A program made the translations under genes and the position numbers. From positions 359,913-423,912 of the forward strand of contig JAJCXR010000048.1 of assembly GCA_029263315.1 (NCBI GenBank): a stretch of DNA of 64,000 nt. The letters run 5' to 3'. Positions within the stretch are counted from its first letter, which is position 1. Each line of letters opens with the position of its first letter. The notes under the pieces are model-generated. The model did no database searches, had not been told where the DNA came from, and was given only the letters and a program-made list of their open reading frames with translations. Positions 51,935 to 60,521 of the stretch are shown here, piece by piece. The stretch is from Acidobacteriota bacterium (GTDB taxonomy: Bacteria > Acidobacteriota > Thermoanaerobaculia > Multivoradales > J023).

Positions 51935-54610
51935 ATGACATCGATCGTCGCGACCGCCTGGGGCAAGTGGAACGGGCCGCAGGACAACCTTTCACTGATC
52001 GATCACAGCGCCGATGTCGCCGCCTGTGCCGTCGCTCTCCTGGAGGGCACATTGCTCGGCCGGCGCCTGGCTCGTCTGGGTGAGCAGGATGAGTTGACGT
52101 CACCACAGGTGGCCCGCTTGGGCTACCTGGCGGCGCTGCACGACTTCGGCAAAGCGGGGGTGCGTTTTCAGCGCAAGGTGCTGCCGGGGGTCAGGGAGTG
52201 GGCCGGACATGTTCGGGAAGCTCTAGCGTTGCTCGGCCATGGTGACGGCAAGTATGTCTACAGCCGCCGCTTTCTGACCCTTCTGCCCTGTGAAGCATTG
52301 GCCACCTGGACGATGGACGACGAAACCATCCTCCACCTGCTGACCGCCACCGTCTGCCACCACGGACGCCCCCTCACCGACCGTCCCGAGCCGGACGCTC
52401 GCGACTGGGAGACCCGTCACGGCATCGACCCCTTCGCCATCTTGGCGGAGCTCCTGGCGGCGGCCCGGCGTTGGTTTCCCCATGCCTTCGCCAAGGTGGA
52501 CCTCCCCTTGCCGTCTTCGCCGGCCTTTCAGCACGGCTGGAACGGCGTCCTCAACCTGGCGGACTGGTTGGGCTCGAGCCCTGAGTTTTTCCCTTTCGAC
52601 GGCCATCGCCAGAACGGCTTGGATCGCATGCTCTACTCCCGCCGCCAAGCCGCGGAGGTCCTGCACTGGGTAGGCCTCGACTCCGGCTCGGCCCGCCATT
52701 CCCTGGGACGCGGAAGGGTGCCCTTCAAGGCCATTTCCGACAAGCCGTCGCCCCGACCGGCCCAATGCGTCACCGCCGACTTGACCCCCGCCGCCGAAGG
52801 CTCCTTGACCCTGTTGGAGGCCAGCACCGGGGCCGGCAAGACGGAAGCCGCCGTCTGGCTCTTCGCCCGCCTCTTCCAGGCCGGGCGGGTGGACGGCATG
52901 ACCTTCGCCTTGCCCACCCGCAGCGCCGCCACACAGATCCAACGGCGTTTGGAGCAGGCCATCGCCCGCCTCTTTCCCGAGGCCGCCGACGGCAGCGTCG
53001 ACCACCGCCCGCCGGTGGTCCTGGCGGTGCCCGGCTACCTGCGGGTCGACGGCGTCAGCGGTCGTCGCTTGCCGGAATTCCAGACCCAATGGGACGACGA
53101 CGACCCCCGCTTCCGCCGCCGCGCCTGGGCCGGTGAGCACGCCAAACGCTACTTGGCGGGGGGCGTCGTGGTGGGCACCGTCGACCAAGTGTTGCTGTCC
53201 GCCCTGCAAGTGCGCCACGCCCACCTGCGGGCCGCCTGTCTGCTGCGTCACCTGCTGGTGGTGGACGAGGTCCATGCTTCGGATGCCTACATGACCGAAT
53301 TGCTGCAAGGGGTGCTCGCGAACCACCGTCGGGCCGGCGGCCACGCCTTGCTGATGTCCGCCACCTTGGGCACCGCAGCCCGGCAACGCTTCCTCGGCCA
53401 GCGCAAAAAAGTCCCCTTGGAAGACGCCTTGGCCCTGCCTTACCCCCTGGTGACCCACCTCGATTTCGCCGACGCCAACGTCCGCGATCTGCCGGTGGAA
53501 GCCCTCGACGGCGAGGCCAAGACCGTCGATGTCGAGCTCGCCCCCCTGGCCGCTGATCCTGTGGCCGTGGCCCGGACAGTCCTCGACGCCGCCGCCGCCG
53601 GCGCCCGCGTGCTGGTGGTGCGCAATACCGTCGTCGACTGTCGCGCCCTCCAGCAAGCCGTCGTCGAGCTGGCCCGAGGGCGCCACCAGGAGCACCTCCT
53701 CTTCGGCCTCCCATCGCCATCCGGGGACGGCTCGGTGCCGGCTCCCCACCACGGACGCTTCGCCCCCAGCGACCGCAAGCTCCTCGACCAGGCCATCGAA
53801 AGCGCCTTCGAGCCGTCCCCCGAGCGCACCGGCGGACGCCTCGCCATCGCCACCCAAACCGTCGAGCAGAGCCTCGACCTCGACGCCGACCTGCTGCTCA
53901 CCGACCTCTGCCCCATGGACGTGCTGCTGCAACGCATCGGCAGATTGCATCGCCATACCTCGACGGCGCGGCCTGCGGGGTTCGGCACGCCCAAGGCCGT
54001 CGTCCTCACCCCCAGCGAGCGAGACCTGACCCGCTGGCTACGCGACAGCGGCACCGCCCGCAGCGAGCACGGCCTGGGAGGCAAGGTCTACCCGGACCTG
54101 CGGATCATCGAGAGCACCTGGGCCCAGTTGGAGCAACACCGCCAGTTGGTGCTCCCCGCCATGTGCCGCCGGCTCGTCGAACGGGCGACCCATCCCGATG
54201 TCCTACAGCGGCTTTCGGAGGTACTCCAAAACGCCTGGCGACGTCACAGCCAGCGGATCCGCGGCAAGGGCACCGCCGAGCGAGGCTTGGCCCTTCTCAA
54301 CAAGATCGATGGATCGAAACCCTTCGGCGACGAGCCCTTCGGCAGCGACGAACGGGACATCGCCACCCGTCTCGGCGACCGCGACCTCGTCCTGTGCCTC
54401 GAAGAGGCCCCCCTCGGACCCTTCGGCCAGCCGGTGCCCCAAGTCAACATTCGCGCCTATGAGCTCGGCGAGGCATTGGCCACCTTGGAGGAAGGCGACG
54501 AGCCAACCGCCGAGGACCTGGAGCCGCTGGAGGACGGTGGATTTCGTTTTCGGTTGTTGGGGAAGGCGTTTGTCTATGACCGGTTGGGGTTGGCGGCCCT
54601 CACCCCCTAA
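51935..54610 (+). CDS. cas3: CRISPR-associated nuclease-helicase Cas3 (type I-E)
   Basis: 891 residues from ATG 51935 with GGGAG about 9 nt upstream. The N-terminal HD nuclease has His24 (DHSADVAA), His69-Asp70 with Lys73 (LHDFGK) and CHHGRP. The SF2 helicase follows with Walker A STGAGKT (Lys302), the DEVH box (444-447), and LMSATLG and IATQTVEQSLDLDADLLLTDLCPMDVLLQRIGRLHRH near the C-terminal side. It is recruited by Cascade to nick and degrade target DNA. The last codons and the TAA stop fall inside a dispersed hairpin repeat (LTP*), so the extreme C-terminus may have been replaced. It is separated from cas8e by 738 bp rather than joined to the operon. Confidence 0.96.
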   Translation: MTSIVATAWGKWNGPQDNLSLIDHSADVAACAVALLEGTLLGRRLARLGEQDELTSPQVARLGYLAALHDFGKAGVRFQRKVLPGVREWAGHVREALALLGHGDGKYVYSRRFLTLLPCEALATWTMDDETILHLLTATVCHHGRPLTDRPEPDARDWETRHGIDPFAILAELLAAARRWFPHAFAKVDLPLPSSPAFQHGWNGVLNLADWLGSSPEFFPFDGHRQNGLDRMLYSRRQAAEVLHWVGLDSGSARHSLGRGRVPFKAISDKPSPRPAQCVTADLTPAAEGSLTLLEASTGAGKTEAAVWLFARLFQAGRVDGMTFALPTRSAATQIQRRLEQAIARLFPEAADGSVDHRPPVVLAVPGYLRVDGVSGRRLPEFQTQWDDDDPRFRRRAWAGEHAKRYLAGGVVVGTVDQVLLSALQVRHAHLRAACLLRHLLVVDEVHASDAYMTELLQGVLANHRRAGGHALLMSATLGTAARQRFLGQRKKVPLEDALALPYPLVTHLDFADANVRDLPVEALDGEAKTVDVELAPLAADPVAVARTVLDAAAAGARVLVVRNTVVDCRALQQAVVELARGRHQEHLLFGLPSPSGDGSVPAPHHGRFAPSDRKLLDQAIESAFEPSPERTGGRLAIATQTVEQSLDLDADLLLTDLCPMDVLLQRIGRLHRHTSTARPAGFGTPKAVVLTPSERDLTRWLRDSGTARSEHGLGGKVYPDLRIIESTWAQLEQHRQLVLPAMCRRLVERATHPDVLQRLSEVLQNAWRRHSQRIRGKGTAERGLALLNKIDGSKPFGDEPFGSDERDIATRLGDRDLVLCLEEAPLGPFGQPVPQVNIRAYELGEALATLEEGDEPTAEDLEPLEDGGFRFRLLGKAFVYDRLGLAALTP

Positions 54611-54653
54611 CCCCCTCTCCCAGAAGCTGGGAGAGGGGGGATCGGATTTTTTT
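54611..54653 (+). terminator. hairpin of a dispersed repeat, acting as terminator after cas3
   Basis: Perfect 13-bp stem CCCCCTCTCCCAG (54611-54623) and CTGGGAGAGGGGG (54627-54639), 3-nt loop, then GATCGGATTTTTTT. The same repeat in reverse orientation occurs at 55091-55118, so this terminator belongs to a dispersed palindromic family. Confidence 0.75.
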
Positions 54654-54740
54654 AGTAAGGGTAAGATGTTTGACAAAAAGAATAGAAATTCGTATCATCC
54701 CTGACTGACGGCCGCCCTCGGCTGCCAGGAAGGAGACTAT

Positions 54741-54953
54741 TTGAAGAAGAGAGGATCTAGATGGCGATCCGGACCTGCCGATCCGAAGCGGCGAAACTTG
54801 GAGAACGGCAGGGCCCGAACCACACTCGTAGACATTATCCATTCGATGCTGAACCGTCAATGCGTGCAGTTTCGCTCTCAAATCATGACGGGTGAGATCA
54901 CACCCTATCGATTTGCAGTGCTAATCCCGCAGCTTCCTCGAAAGTGGTTATGA
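54741..54953 (+). CDS. possible 70-residue basic protein in the cas3-cas8e gap
   Basis: TTG at 54741 is preceded by AAGGAG with a 6-nt gap, the best ribosome binding site in this region. The product (MKKRGSRWRSGPADPKRR..., then RTTLVDIIHSMLNRQCVQFRSQIMTGEITPYRFAVLIPQLPRKW) is basic at the start and more ordered later. No family is recognised. It lies between two inverted copies of a hairpin repeat. It may be a small regulatory or anti-CRISPR-like gene, a remnant of an insertion, or chance; the assignment is weak. Confidence 0.3.
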   Translation: MKKRGSRWRSGPADPKRRNLENGRARTTLVDIIHSMLNRQCVQFRSQIMTGEITPYRFAVLIPQLPRKWL

Positions 54954-55054
54954 CGATCGAAGAGCCGTCTCGAACGGTTGCCTTCCTGCATCGACTCGCC
55001 GAAAGGCGAGATTTGCCCATCTTCCCCTTCCTAGAAGGCCAAGAGAAGCACGCT

Positions 55055-55071
55055 TCCCCGTGACCGCGGGG
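55055..55071 (+). other. isolated CRISPR-repeat-like hairpin upstream of cas8e
   Basis: TCCCCGTGACCGCGGGG matches the stem-loop of the array repeat (TCCCCGTGCCCGCGGGG) with one loop mismatch, while the flanks (CACCTAA in place of ATTGACC) differ. It is on the same strand as the array repeats, about 280 bp before cas8e and 7.3 kb from the array. It could be a degenerate repeat or a crRNA-like regulatory element. Confidence 0.45.
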
Positions 55072-55090
55072 CACCTAAATTGTTCCGGTT

Positions 55091-55118
55091 CCCCCTCTCC
55101 CGTCCTCGGGAGAGGGGG
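55091..55118 (-). repeat. second, inverted copy of the hairpin repeat in the cas3-cas8e gap
   Basis: Stem CCCCCTCTCCCG (55091-55102) and CGGGAGAGGGGG (55107-55118) is followed by CTAGGGGGTGAGGCC, the reverse complement of the sequence that precedes the copy at 54611 (CCTCACCCCCTA). The two copies therefore face each other and bracket about 450 bp. The remaining sequence to cas8e (55126-55348) contains another small hairpin, TCCTCCGGTCCTCCGGAGGA, and nothing else recognised. Confidence 0.75.
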
Positions 55119-55348
55119 CTAGGGGGTGAGGCCGCCTTACTCCCTTTTCACCGCAACCGGGTCCATAACCCTAGACACCTCCATGGGCCGTAAGCCAGGC
55201 GATGGAGTCAAGAGCTCGAGATCTCAATCGGCCAACCGCTCTGAGCCGTCCTCCGGTCCTCCGGAGGACAAGACATCCCAGCGAGTGACTTCAGTCACTC
55301 GTCAATCTCGTCGGTCGACCCCCTAGATCCCAAACATATGGAGACATC

Positions 55349-56944
55349 ATGCCAGGCAACCCAAACCATCTACTCAACGATCCATGGATTTCCACCGTCG
55401 ACGGCGACGGCGACCCCCGGCGACGCACCCTGCCGCAGGTGCTGGCCGAGTTGACGGCGGGCCGGGAGCTCGAATTCACTGCCCTGCAAGGCCATCAGCA
55501 ACAGGCTTGGTATGCCTTCCTGGTACAGCTGTGCGCCTTGGTGTTGGCGCGCCAGGGGGGCGACCTGGAACGGGACGCCGCCGCTTGGACGGCGGCTTTG
55601 GCAACGCTCGGTGAAACACCTACGGCTTGGCAACTGGTGGTGGACGATCTGGCCCAGCCGGCGTTTTTCCAACCGCCGGTGCCGGAGGGCACGCTGGCCA
55701 AGTTCAAGCGCCAGAGCGCCAGCCCGGAGATTCTCGAGGTGCTGATTGCCGCCAAGAATCACGACATCAAGGCCGATCGATTTGGTGTCGCCGAGGCGGA
55801 GCATTGGGCTTTTGCCCTGCTCACCCTACAGACCATGGAGGGCTTCCTGGGACGGGGCAATTACGGCATCGCCCGCATGAACGGTGGCTTTTCGAGCCGC
55901 CCCGAAACGGCCTTGGCCAGCGGCCTGGGATGGAGCGAGCGGCTGCGACGGGACGTACCGATCTTGCTCGCCCAACGGGACGGTCTGCTCGACCGCCTGG
56001 AGTATGACGAGGAAGGCGTCGCCCTGTTGTGGCTGGAGCCATGGCAAGGCGGCTCGAACGAGACCCTCTTCCTGGAAGGGCTCGATCCGTTCTTCATCGA
56101 AGTCTGTCGCCGCGTGCGGCTGACCAGGGGCGATCACAGCCTCGACGGCGGGATCGTCGGCCAGGTGGCGCCGTCGGACGCCTCGCGAGTCGCCGCCAAG
56201 GAGCTATCGGGCAACGTCGGCGACCCTTGGACGCCGATCCGCAACAAGGACGCCGCCGCCCTCACCGTCTCCGAAGGTGGCTTCCACTACCGCCTGCTAT
56301 CGGAGCTCTTATTCGACCGCAAGAGCTATTCCCAGCCCGCAGCCCTCGAGATGCGCCCCGATGACCGGGGCGATCTGCTGGCCAGCTTCCGGGTGCTGGT
56401 GCGCGGCCAAGGCAAGACCGGCGGCTTCCACGAGCGCCACATCCCGTTGCCCGGCAAAGTCGTTCGCAGGCTCGGACAGGAAGCGGCACGGCAATCCCTG
56501 GCAGAGGATAGTCAGTGGCGCATCGAGCACGTGCGGGAGACGCAGAAGAAGATTCTCAAACCGGCGTTGTTGATGCTCTTGCAGGAGAGGGTCCAGGCGG
56601 CACCGGGCCTCAACTGGAAGGACGAACGGGCCAATCCCTGGCTCGACCGTTTCGACCAGGAGGTCAACGCCGTCTTCTTCGAATGCCTGTTCCGCGACGC
56701 CACGGAGGTTTCATCCGAAGGCCAACCGCTGACGGCGGAGGAACGCAATGTCCGCTGGAAGCAAAAGCTCTACGACATGGCCAAGGACATCTTCAAAGCG
56801 GCGAGCCAAGTGCTGACGCCGTCCGGCATCCACCGCTTTCGCGCCTTGGCCCGCGCCGAGTCTTATCTCGAAAGCCGCTCCAAGCAGCTCTTGATCCCTT
56901 CGCATCCTGCACCATCGACTCCCATGGAGGGCATGGCACCATGA
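55349..56944 (+). CDS. cas8e: Cascade large subunit Cas8e (Cse1/CasA)
   Basis: 531 residues from ATG 55349 with GGAGA 4 nt upstream. The opening LLNDPWISTVDGDGDPRRRTLPQVLAEL matches the Cse1 family (consensus start LL.DPWI.V...G....SL..). GRGNYGIARMNGGFSSRP and a helical C-terminal bundle follow. Length agrees with the E. coli protein (about 500). Cas8e recognises the PAM and recruits Cas3. Its stop overlaps the cse2 start (ATGA). It is the first gene of the Cascade-adaptation operon. Confidence 0.93.
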   Translation: MPGNPNHLLNDPWISTVDGDGDPRRRTLPQVLAELTAGRELEFTALQGHQQQAWYAFLVQLCALVLARQGGDLERDAAAWTAALATLGETPTAWQLVVDDLAQPAFFQPPVPEGTLAKFKRQSASPEILEVLIAAKNHDIKADRFGVAEAEHWAFALLTLQTMEGFLGRGNYGIARMNGGFSSRPETALASGLGWSERLRRDVPILLAQRDGLLDRLEYDEEGVALLWLEPWQGGSNETLFLEGLDPFFIEVCRRVRLTRGDHSLDGGIVGQVAPSDASRVAAKELSGNVGDPWTPIRNKDAAALTVSEGGFHYRLLSELLFDRKSYSQPAALEMRPDDRGDLLASFRVLVRGQGKTGGFHERHIPLPGKVVRRLGQEAARQSLAEDSQWRIEHVRETQKKILKPALLMLLQERVQAAPGLNWKDERANPWLDRFDQEVNAVFFECLFRDATEVSSEGQPLTAEERNVRWKQKLYDMAKDIFKAASQVLTPSGIHRFRALARAESYLESRSKQLLIPSHPAPSTPMEGMAP

Positions 56945-57555
56945 CCACCCCGGACACCGACTCGACCACGACGCCGTCGCCGCCAGCGGCGGCTCCACCC
57001 CCCATGTCGCCACGACAACGGCTGCGCGACGTCATCCACAAGCTGGCCGGACAACTCGACCAGCCCCACTTCTCCAGCGGCGATCTGGCCCAACTGCGAC
57101 GCCTCGACGTGCGCCGTGGCCACGCCGCCACCGACAGCGCCTTCTGGCGCATCGTGGCCCGTGATCTTGACCCACTGGGCCTCTTCGACGACCGCGACGA
57201 GCTCGAGTTACGTCGTTGGATGGCCGTCCTACAGGGCTTGGCGACGATTCACGGAGAACACAGCAAGGGCGCCCGCCTGGGCCGGTCCCTAGCGGAGGCC
57301 AAGATCTCAGAAGTGCGCGTCGTACGCCTGCTGCGGGCCCAAGGCGACGCCCTGCTGGCCCTCATCCGCCCTCTGGCCCATCAGCTGCGATCCTCCCGCA
57401 AAGCGGTGGATTGGGCCGATGTGGCCGACCTGATCTTCAGCGACGGCAAGCGCTTCGCGGACCAGACTCGCCGAGGCATCGCCTCGGATTTCTATCGTCA
57501 ACAAAGCAAGCAAGACGCTCAACAAAAAGACACCCAAGACGCCACCGGCGTCTGA
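56941..57555 (+). CDS. cse2: Cascade small subunit Cse2 (Cas11e/CasB)
   Basis: 204 residues from ATG 56941, overlapping the cas8e stop by ATGA. After a Thr/Pro-rich N-terminus of about 22 residues, the helical Cse2 domain includes LRRLDVRRGHAATDSAFWRIV, HSKGARLGRSLAEAKISEVRVVRLLRAQGD and WADVADLIFSDG...RRGIASDFY, a family pattern in which Arg-rich helices contact the displaced DNA strand and crRNA backbone. cas7e starts about 16 bp downstream. Confidence 0.93.
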   Translation: MTTPDTDSTTTPSPPAAAPPPMSPRQRLRDVIHKLAGQLDQPHFSSGDLAQLRRLDVRRGHAATDSAFWRIVARDLDPLGLFDDRDELELRRWMAVLQGLATIHGEHSKGARLGRSLAEAKISEVRVVRLLRAQGDALLALIRPLAHQLRSSRKAVDWADVADLIFSDGKRFADQTRRGIASDFYRQQSKQDAQQKDTQDATGV

Positions 57556-57571
57556 TCCCAGGAGAATCAAT

Positions 57572-58798
57572 ATGTCCGACACCACCCCCTCCCGCTTCCT
57601 GCAAATCCACACCCTCACCAGCTATCCGGCGGCGCTGCTCAACCGCGACGACGCCGGTTTCGCCAAGCGCCTGCCTTTTGGCGGCGCCACCCGGACGCGC
57701 ATCTCGTCCCAATGCCTGAAGCGCCATTGGCGCACCGCCCAGGGTCCCGACGCCCTCGGAGCCGTGCCCGCCGACGACGGCCACCAACCGATGACGGTGC
57801 GCTCCCGCCGCACCTTTGAAAAGGAGATCTACGAAAAGCTCCTGGCCGACGGCGTCGGCCAGGACCGCGCCACCGCCGTCACTCAGGCTCTGATGAGCAA
57901 GGTATTGCAAAGCAGCGAAGCCAAAGCCGGCAAGAAGGACGACGACGAGGGCGCCCACCTGCGCACCGGCCAGGTGCTGGTCATCGGACGGCCGGAGGTG
58001 GACTATTTCCTCGAGCTGGCGCGTCAAACCCTGGACGAGAACGAAGATCCCAAGGCCATCAAGAAGCACATCGACGACGCCCTCGGCAAGAAGGAAGGCA
58101 AGAAGAATCTGGCGGCCATGGGTCTCAACAAGGGCCTCAGCGCCGGCCTCGATGCCGCCATGTTCGGACGCATGATCACCAGCGACATCCTGGCCCGCTG
58201 CGACGCTGCGGTGCACGTTGCCCATGCCTTCACGGTGCACGCCGAAGAATCCGAATCGGACTACTTCTCCGCCGTCGACGATCTGCAAGAAGAAGGGGAG
58301 ACCGGCAGCGGCCATATCAACTCGACGGAGCTCACCAGCGGCCTCTACTACAGCTATGTGGTGATCGACGTGCCGCTGTTGGTGTCGAATCTCACCGGCT
58401 GCCGGCAAGAGGACTGGCTGAGCGCCGACCGTGGCCTGGCGCAAGAGGTGGTGCGTCGCTTCCTGCGTTTGGTGGCCACCGTCAGCCCCGGCGCCAAGCT
58501 GGGCTCCACCGCCCCTTACGCCCATGCGCAGATGATGCTGGTGGAGGCCGGTGATACCGCCCCGAGGACGCTGGCCAACGCCTTCCTGCGGCCGGTGGTC
58601 CAAGACCAAGACCCCCTGGGCAACGCCTACGGCGCCCTGGCCAACCACCTGGACGAGCTCGACGGTGTCTACGGCGCCCCCGAAGGCGGCCGTCGCGGCC
58701 TCGCCCTGGGACCCAAATCAAAGCTCGGTGAGGCCTTGGAAGAATCCCTCGGCAGCCTCCAGGAGGTGGCCCAATGGACCGCCGCCCGGGTGGCCTGA
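57572..58798 (+). CDS. cas7e: Cascade backbone subunit Cas7e (Cse4/CasC)
   Basis: 408 residues from ATG 57572 with AGGAG 8 nt upstream. FLQIHTLTSYPAALLNRDDAGFAKRLPFGGATRTRISSQCLKRHWR is the Cas7e signature for a RAMP-fold crRNA-binding subunit. LNKGLSAGLDAAMFGRMITSD and a Gly-rich region near INSTELTSGLYYSYVVIDVPLLVSNL continue the family pattern. Six copies would line the crRNA in Cascade. The stop overlaps the cas5e start (TGATG). Confidence 0.95.
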   Translation: MSDTTPSRFLQIHTLTSYPAALLNRDDAGFAKRLPFGGATRTRISSQCLKRHWRTAQGPDALGAVPADDGHQPMTVRSRRTFEKEIYEKLLADGVGQDRATAVTQALMSKVLQSSEAKAGKKDDDEGAHLRTGQVLVIGRPEVDYFLELARQTLDENEDPKAIKKHIDDALGKKEGKKNLAAMGLNKGLSAGLDAAMFGRMITSDILARCDAAVHVAHAFTVHAEESESDYFSAVDDLQEEGETGSGHINSTELTSGLYYSYVVIDVPLLVSNLTGCRQEDWLSADRGLAQEVVRRFLRLVATVSPGAKLGSTAPYAHAQMMLVEAGDTAPRTLANAFLRPVVQDQDPLGNAYGALANHLDELDGVYGAPEGGRRGLALGPKSKLGEALEESLGSLQEVAQWTAARVA

Positions 58799-59694
58799 TG
58801 GACGCCTCTTCGCCACAGCAAGACATCCTGCTGCTGCGCCTCGATGCGCCGCTGCTCAGCTTCGGCGGACTGGCGGTGGACGAGAACCGGGTGAGCCGCC
58901 CGATGCCCGGGCGTTCCATGCTCACCGGCCTGCTGGCCAATGCCTTGGGTTGGCACCACGGCGATGGAGCCGCCCTCGACCGCTTGCAGCAGCGCCTCGA
59001 CTACGCGGTGCGCCGGGATCGCCGCGGCGAGCCGTTGCTCGACTACCAAACCGTCGACCTGGGGCAGGATTTCCTGCACCAGGGTTGGACCACCCGCGGC
59101 CGTCCCGAAGGGCGTGGCGGCGCCAGCTCCGGCGGCACCCATATCCGCCTGCGGCACTACTGGGCGGGGGCGGCGTTCACCGTCGCCCTGACCTTGCAAC
59201 CGGCGACCGAGATGCCGGATTTGGATGCCCTGCAAGCAGCCCTGCGACGACCGGCACGGCCCCTGTTCCTAGGCCGCAAGACGTGTCTGCCGTCGCGACC
59301 CTTGCTCGGCCACGCCGACGAGGTCGACCGCCTGAGCGCCGTCTCACCGCTCGTCGCCTTGACCGCCGTGCCCCTGTGGCCGGTGACCCTCGACCGACGG
59401 CCCGGCGGCGACAGCCCATCCGCCCCGGAGCCCTGCAGCGTCTGGTGGTCGGCCGGTCCGACGGCGGACCCGTCCCACCTCGAGCGCAGCGCCAAGGCGA
59501 CGCCACGCGGTGTGACCTTTCATCGCCACCTGCAGGTGGTCGACGAACGCCGCTGGCAGCATCAGCTGCACGCCGGCAAGCGCTACCTCAATGAGGGGGT
59601 CCTCGATTGTACGGTGCTCGATTGTGCGGAGCTCGATCAGCCTGCCGCGACCCAAACCCCTCGTATCCCATCCCAAGGAGACCTCCATGCCTGA
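58798..59694 (+). CDS. cas5e: Cascade subunit Cas5e (CasD)
   Basis: 298 residues from ATG 58798. ILLLRLDAPLLSFGGLAVDENRVSRPMPGRSMLTGLLANALGW is the Cas5e opening (consensus L.L.GP..SW/FG......R.....PS.S...GLL..ALG). GQDFLHQGWTTRGRPEGRGGASSGGTHIRLRHYWAGAAFTVAL follows. It caps the 5' handle of the crRNA. At 298 residues it is longer than typical CasD (about 225-250); the extra length is partly the C-terminal tail with 5-residue repeats VLDCT/VLDCA/ELDQ. It overlaps cas6e by 8 bp. Confidence 0.93.
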   Translation: MDASSPQQDILLLRLDAPLLSFGGLAVDENRVSRPMPGRSMLTGLLANALGWHHGDGAALDRLQQRLDYAVRRDRRGEPLLDYQTVDLGQDFLHQGWTTRGRPEGRGGASSGGTHIRLRHYWAGAAFTVALTLQPATEMPDLDALQAALRRPARPLFLGRKTCLPSRPLLGHADEVDRLSAVSPLVALTAVPLWPVTLDRRPGGDSPSAPEPCSVWWSAGPTADPSHLERSAKATPRGVTFHRHLQVVDERRWQHQLHAGKRYLNEGVLDCTVLDCAELDQPAATQTPRIPSQGDLHA

Positions 59695-60448
59695 AACGAT
59701 CCCCTCCCCACCGCTCCACATGGTGCAGTTGGTGATCGACGGCCGCGACCTACAACGCTCGGCCCAACGCCAGCGCTTGCCGGAGCGCTCCAACGACACC
59801 GGCTACCTGCTGCACGGCCACCTCAACGCCCTGTTCGGTGACTTGCTACCGCAACCGTTCCACAGCATCCCCTTGCGAGGCGACGTGGAAGTGTTGGGCT
59901 ACAGCCACGGCGACGAAGCGGCCCTGCGGCAACAGGCGGACACCTTCGCCGAGCCCTTGGTACGCGACAGTGTCAAACGGCTGGCCAGCAAGGCGATGCC
60001 CAGCTCCTGGCGTCCCGGGCAGCGCCTGGGTTTCGAGGTGCGGGTCTGCCCGGTGGTGCGCCTCAGCTCGGCGGCCGGCACTTTCAAGGCCGGTAGCGAG
60101 GTGGACGCCTTCTTGGCCGCCTGCCTGCGCCAAGGCAAAGATGTCGAGGTCGACCGCTACGAGGTCTACCGACAATGGTTGGAGCGCCGCTTCGACGGCG
60201 CCGCCCGCCTGTTACAGATGGAGATCAAGCAACTCGGCCGCAGCCAGCTGTATCGTCGCCACCAGGGACGACAGGGCCCCGGCAAGGGACGCCGCGGACG
60301 CCGGGTGGAGCATCCCGAGGCGCTGTTGCAAGGCGAGCTGGAGGTGCTCGACACCGCCACCTTCCATCAACTGCTGGCCCGCGGTATCGGGCGTCACAAG
60401 GCGTTCGGCTTCGGCATGCTGCGGCTGCGGCCACCGAGGCGGCGATGA
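59687..60448 (+). CDS. cas6e: CRISPR pre-crRNA endoribonuclease Cas6e (CasE)
   Basis: 253 residues from ATG 59687 with AAGGAG 7 nt upstream. RERSNDTGYLLH-like segment (LPERSNDTGYLLHGHLNALFGD) supplies the candidate catalytic His, and GIGRHKAFGFGMLRLRP is the C-terminal Gly-rich RAMP loop of Cas6e. Cas6e cleaves the repeat hairpin to give crRNA with an 8-nt 5' handle and stays bound to the 3' stem. Length is slightly above E. coli CasE (199) because of internal Arg/Gly-rich insertions (RRHQGRQGPGKGRRGRR). Confidence 0.92.
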   Translation: MPETIPSPPLHMVQLVIDGRDLQRSAQRQRLPERSNDTGYLLHGHLNALFGDLLPQPFHSIPLRGDVEVLGYSHGDEAALRQQADTFAEPLVRDSVKRLASKAMPSSWRPGQRLGFEVRVCPVVRLSSAAGTFKAGSEVDAFLAACLRQGKDVEVDRYEVYRQWLERRFDGAARLLQMEIKQLGRSQLYRRHQGRQGPGKGRRGRRVEHPEALLQGELEVLDTATFHQLLARGIGRHKAFGFGMLRLRPPRRR

Positions 60449-60521
60449 ATCCTCAGACGGCGATGATTTCCCAGGCCTCACCCAGCCTGGGGACACAGCC
60501 GAGCCACACCGCCGAGGCAGC

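Noticed and set aside
52223..53956. 577-codon reverse-strand open frame opposite cas3
   Set aside because: Antisense shadow of cas3 in GC-rich DNA; no recognised domain and no start signal.
57437..58648. 403-codon reverse-strand open frame opposite cas7e
   Set aside because: Shadow of cas7e; low-complexity composition and no family similarity.
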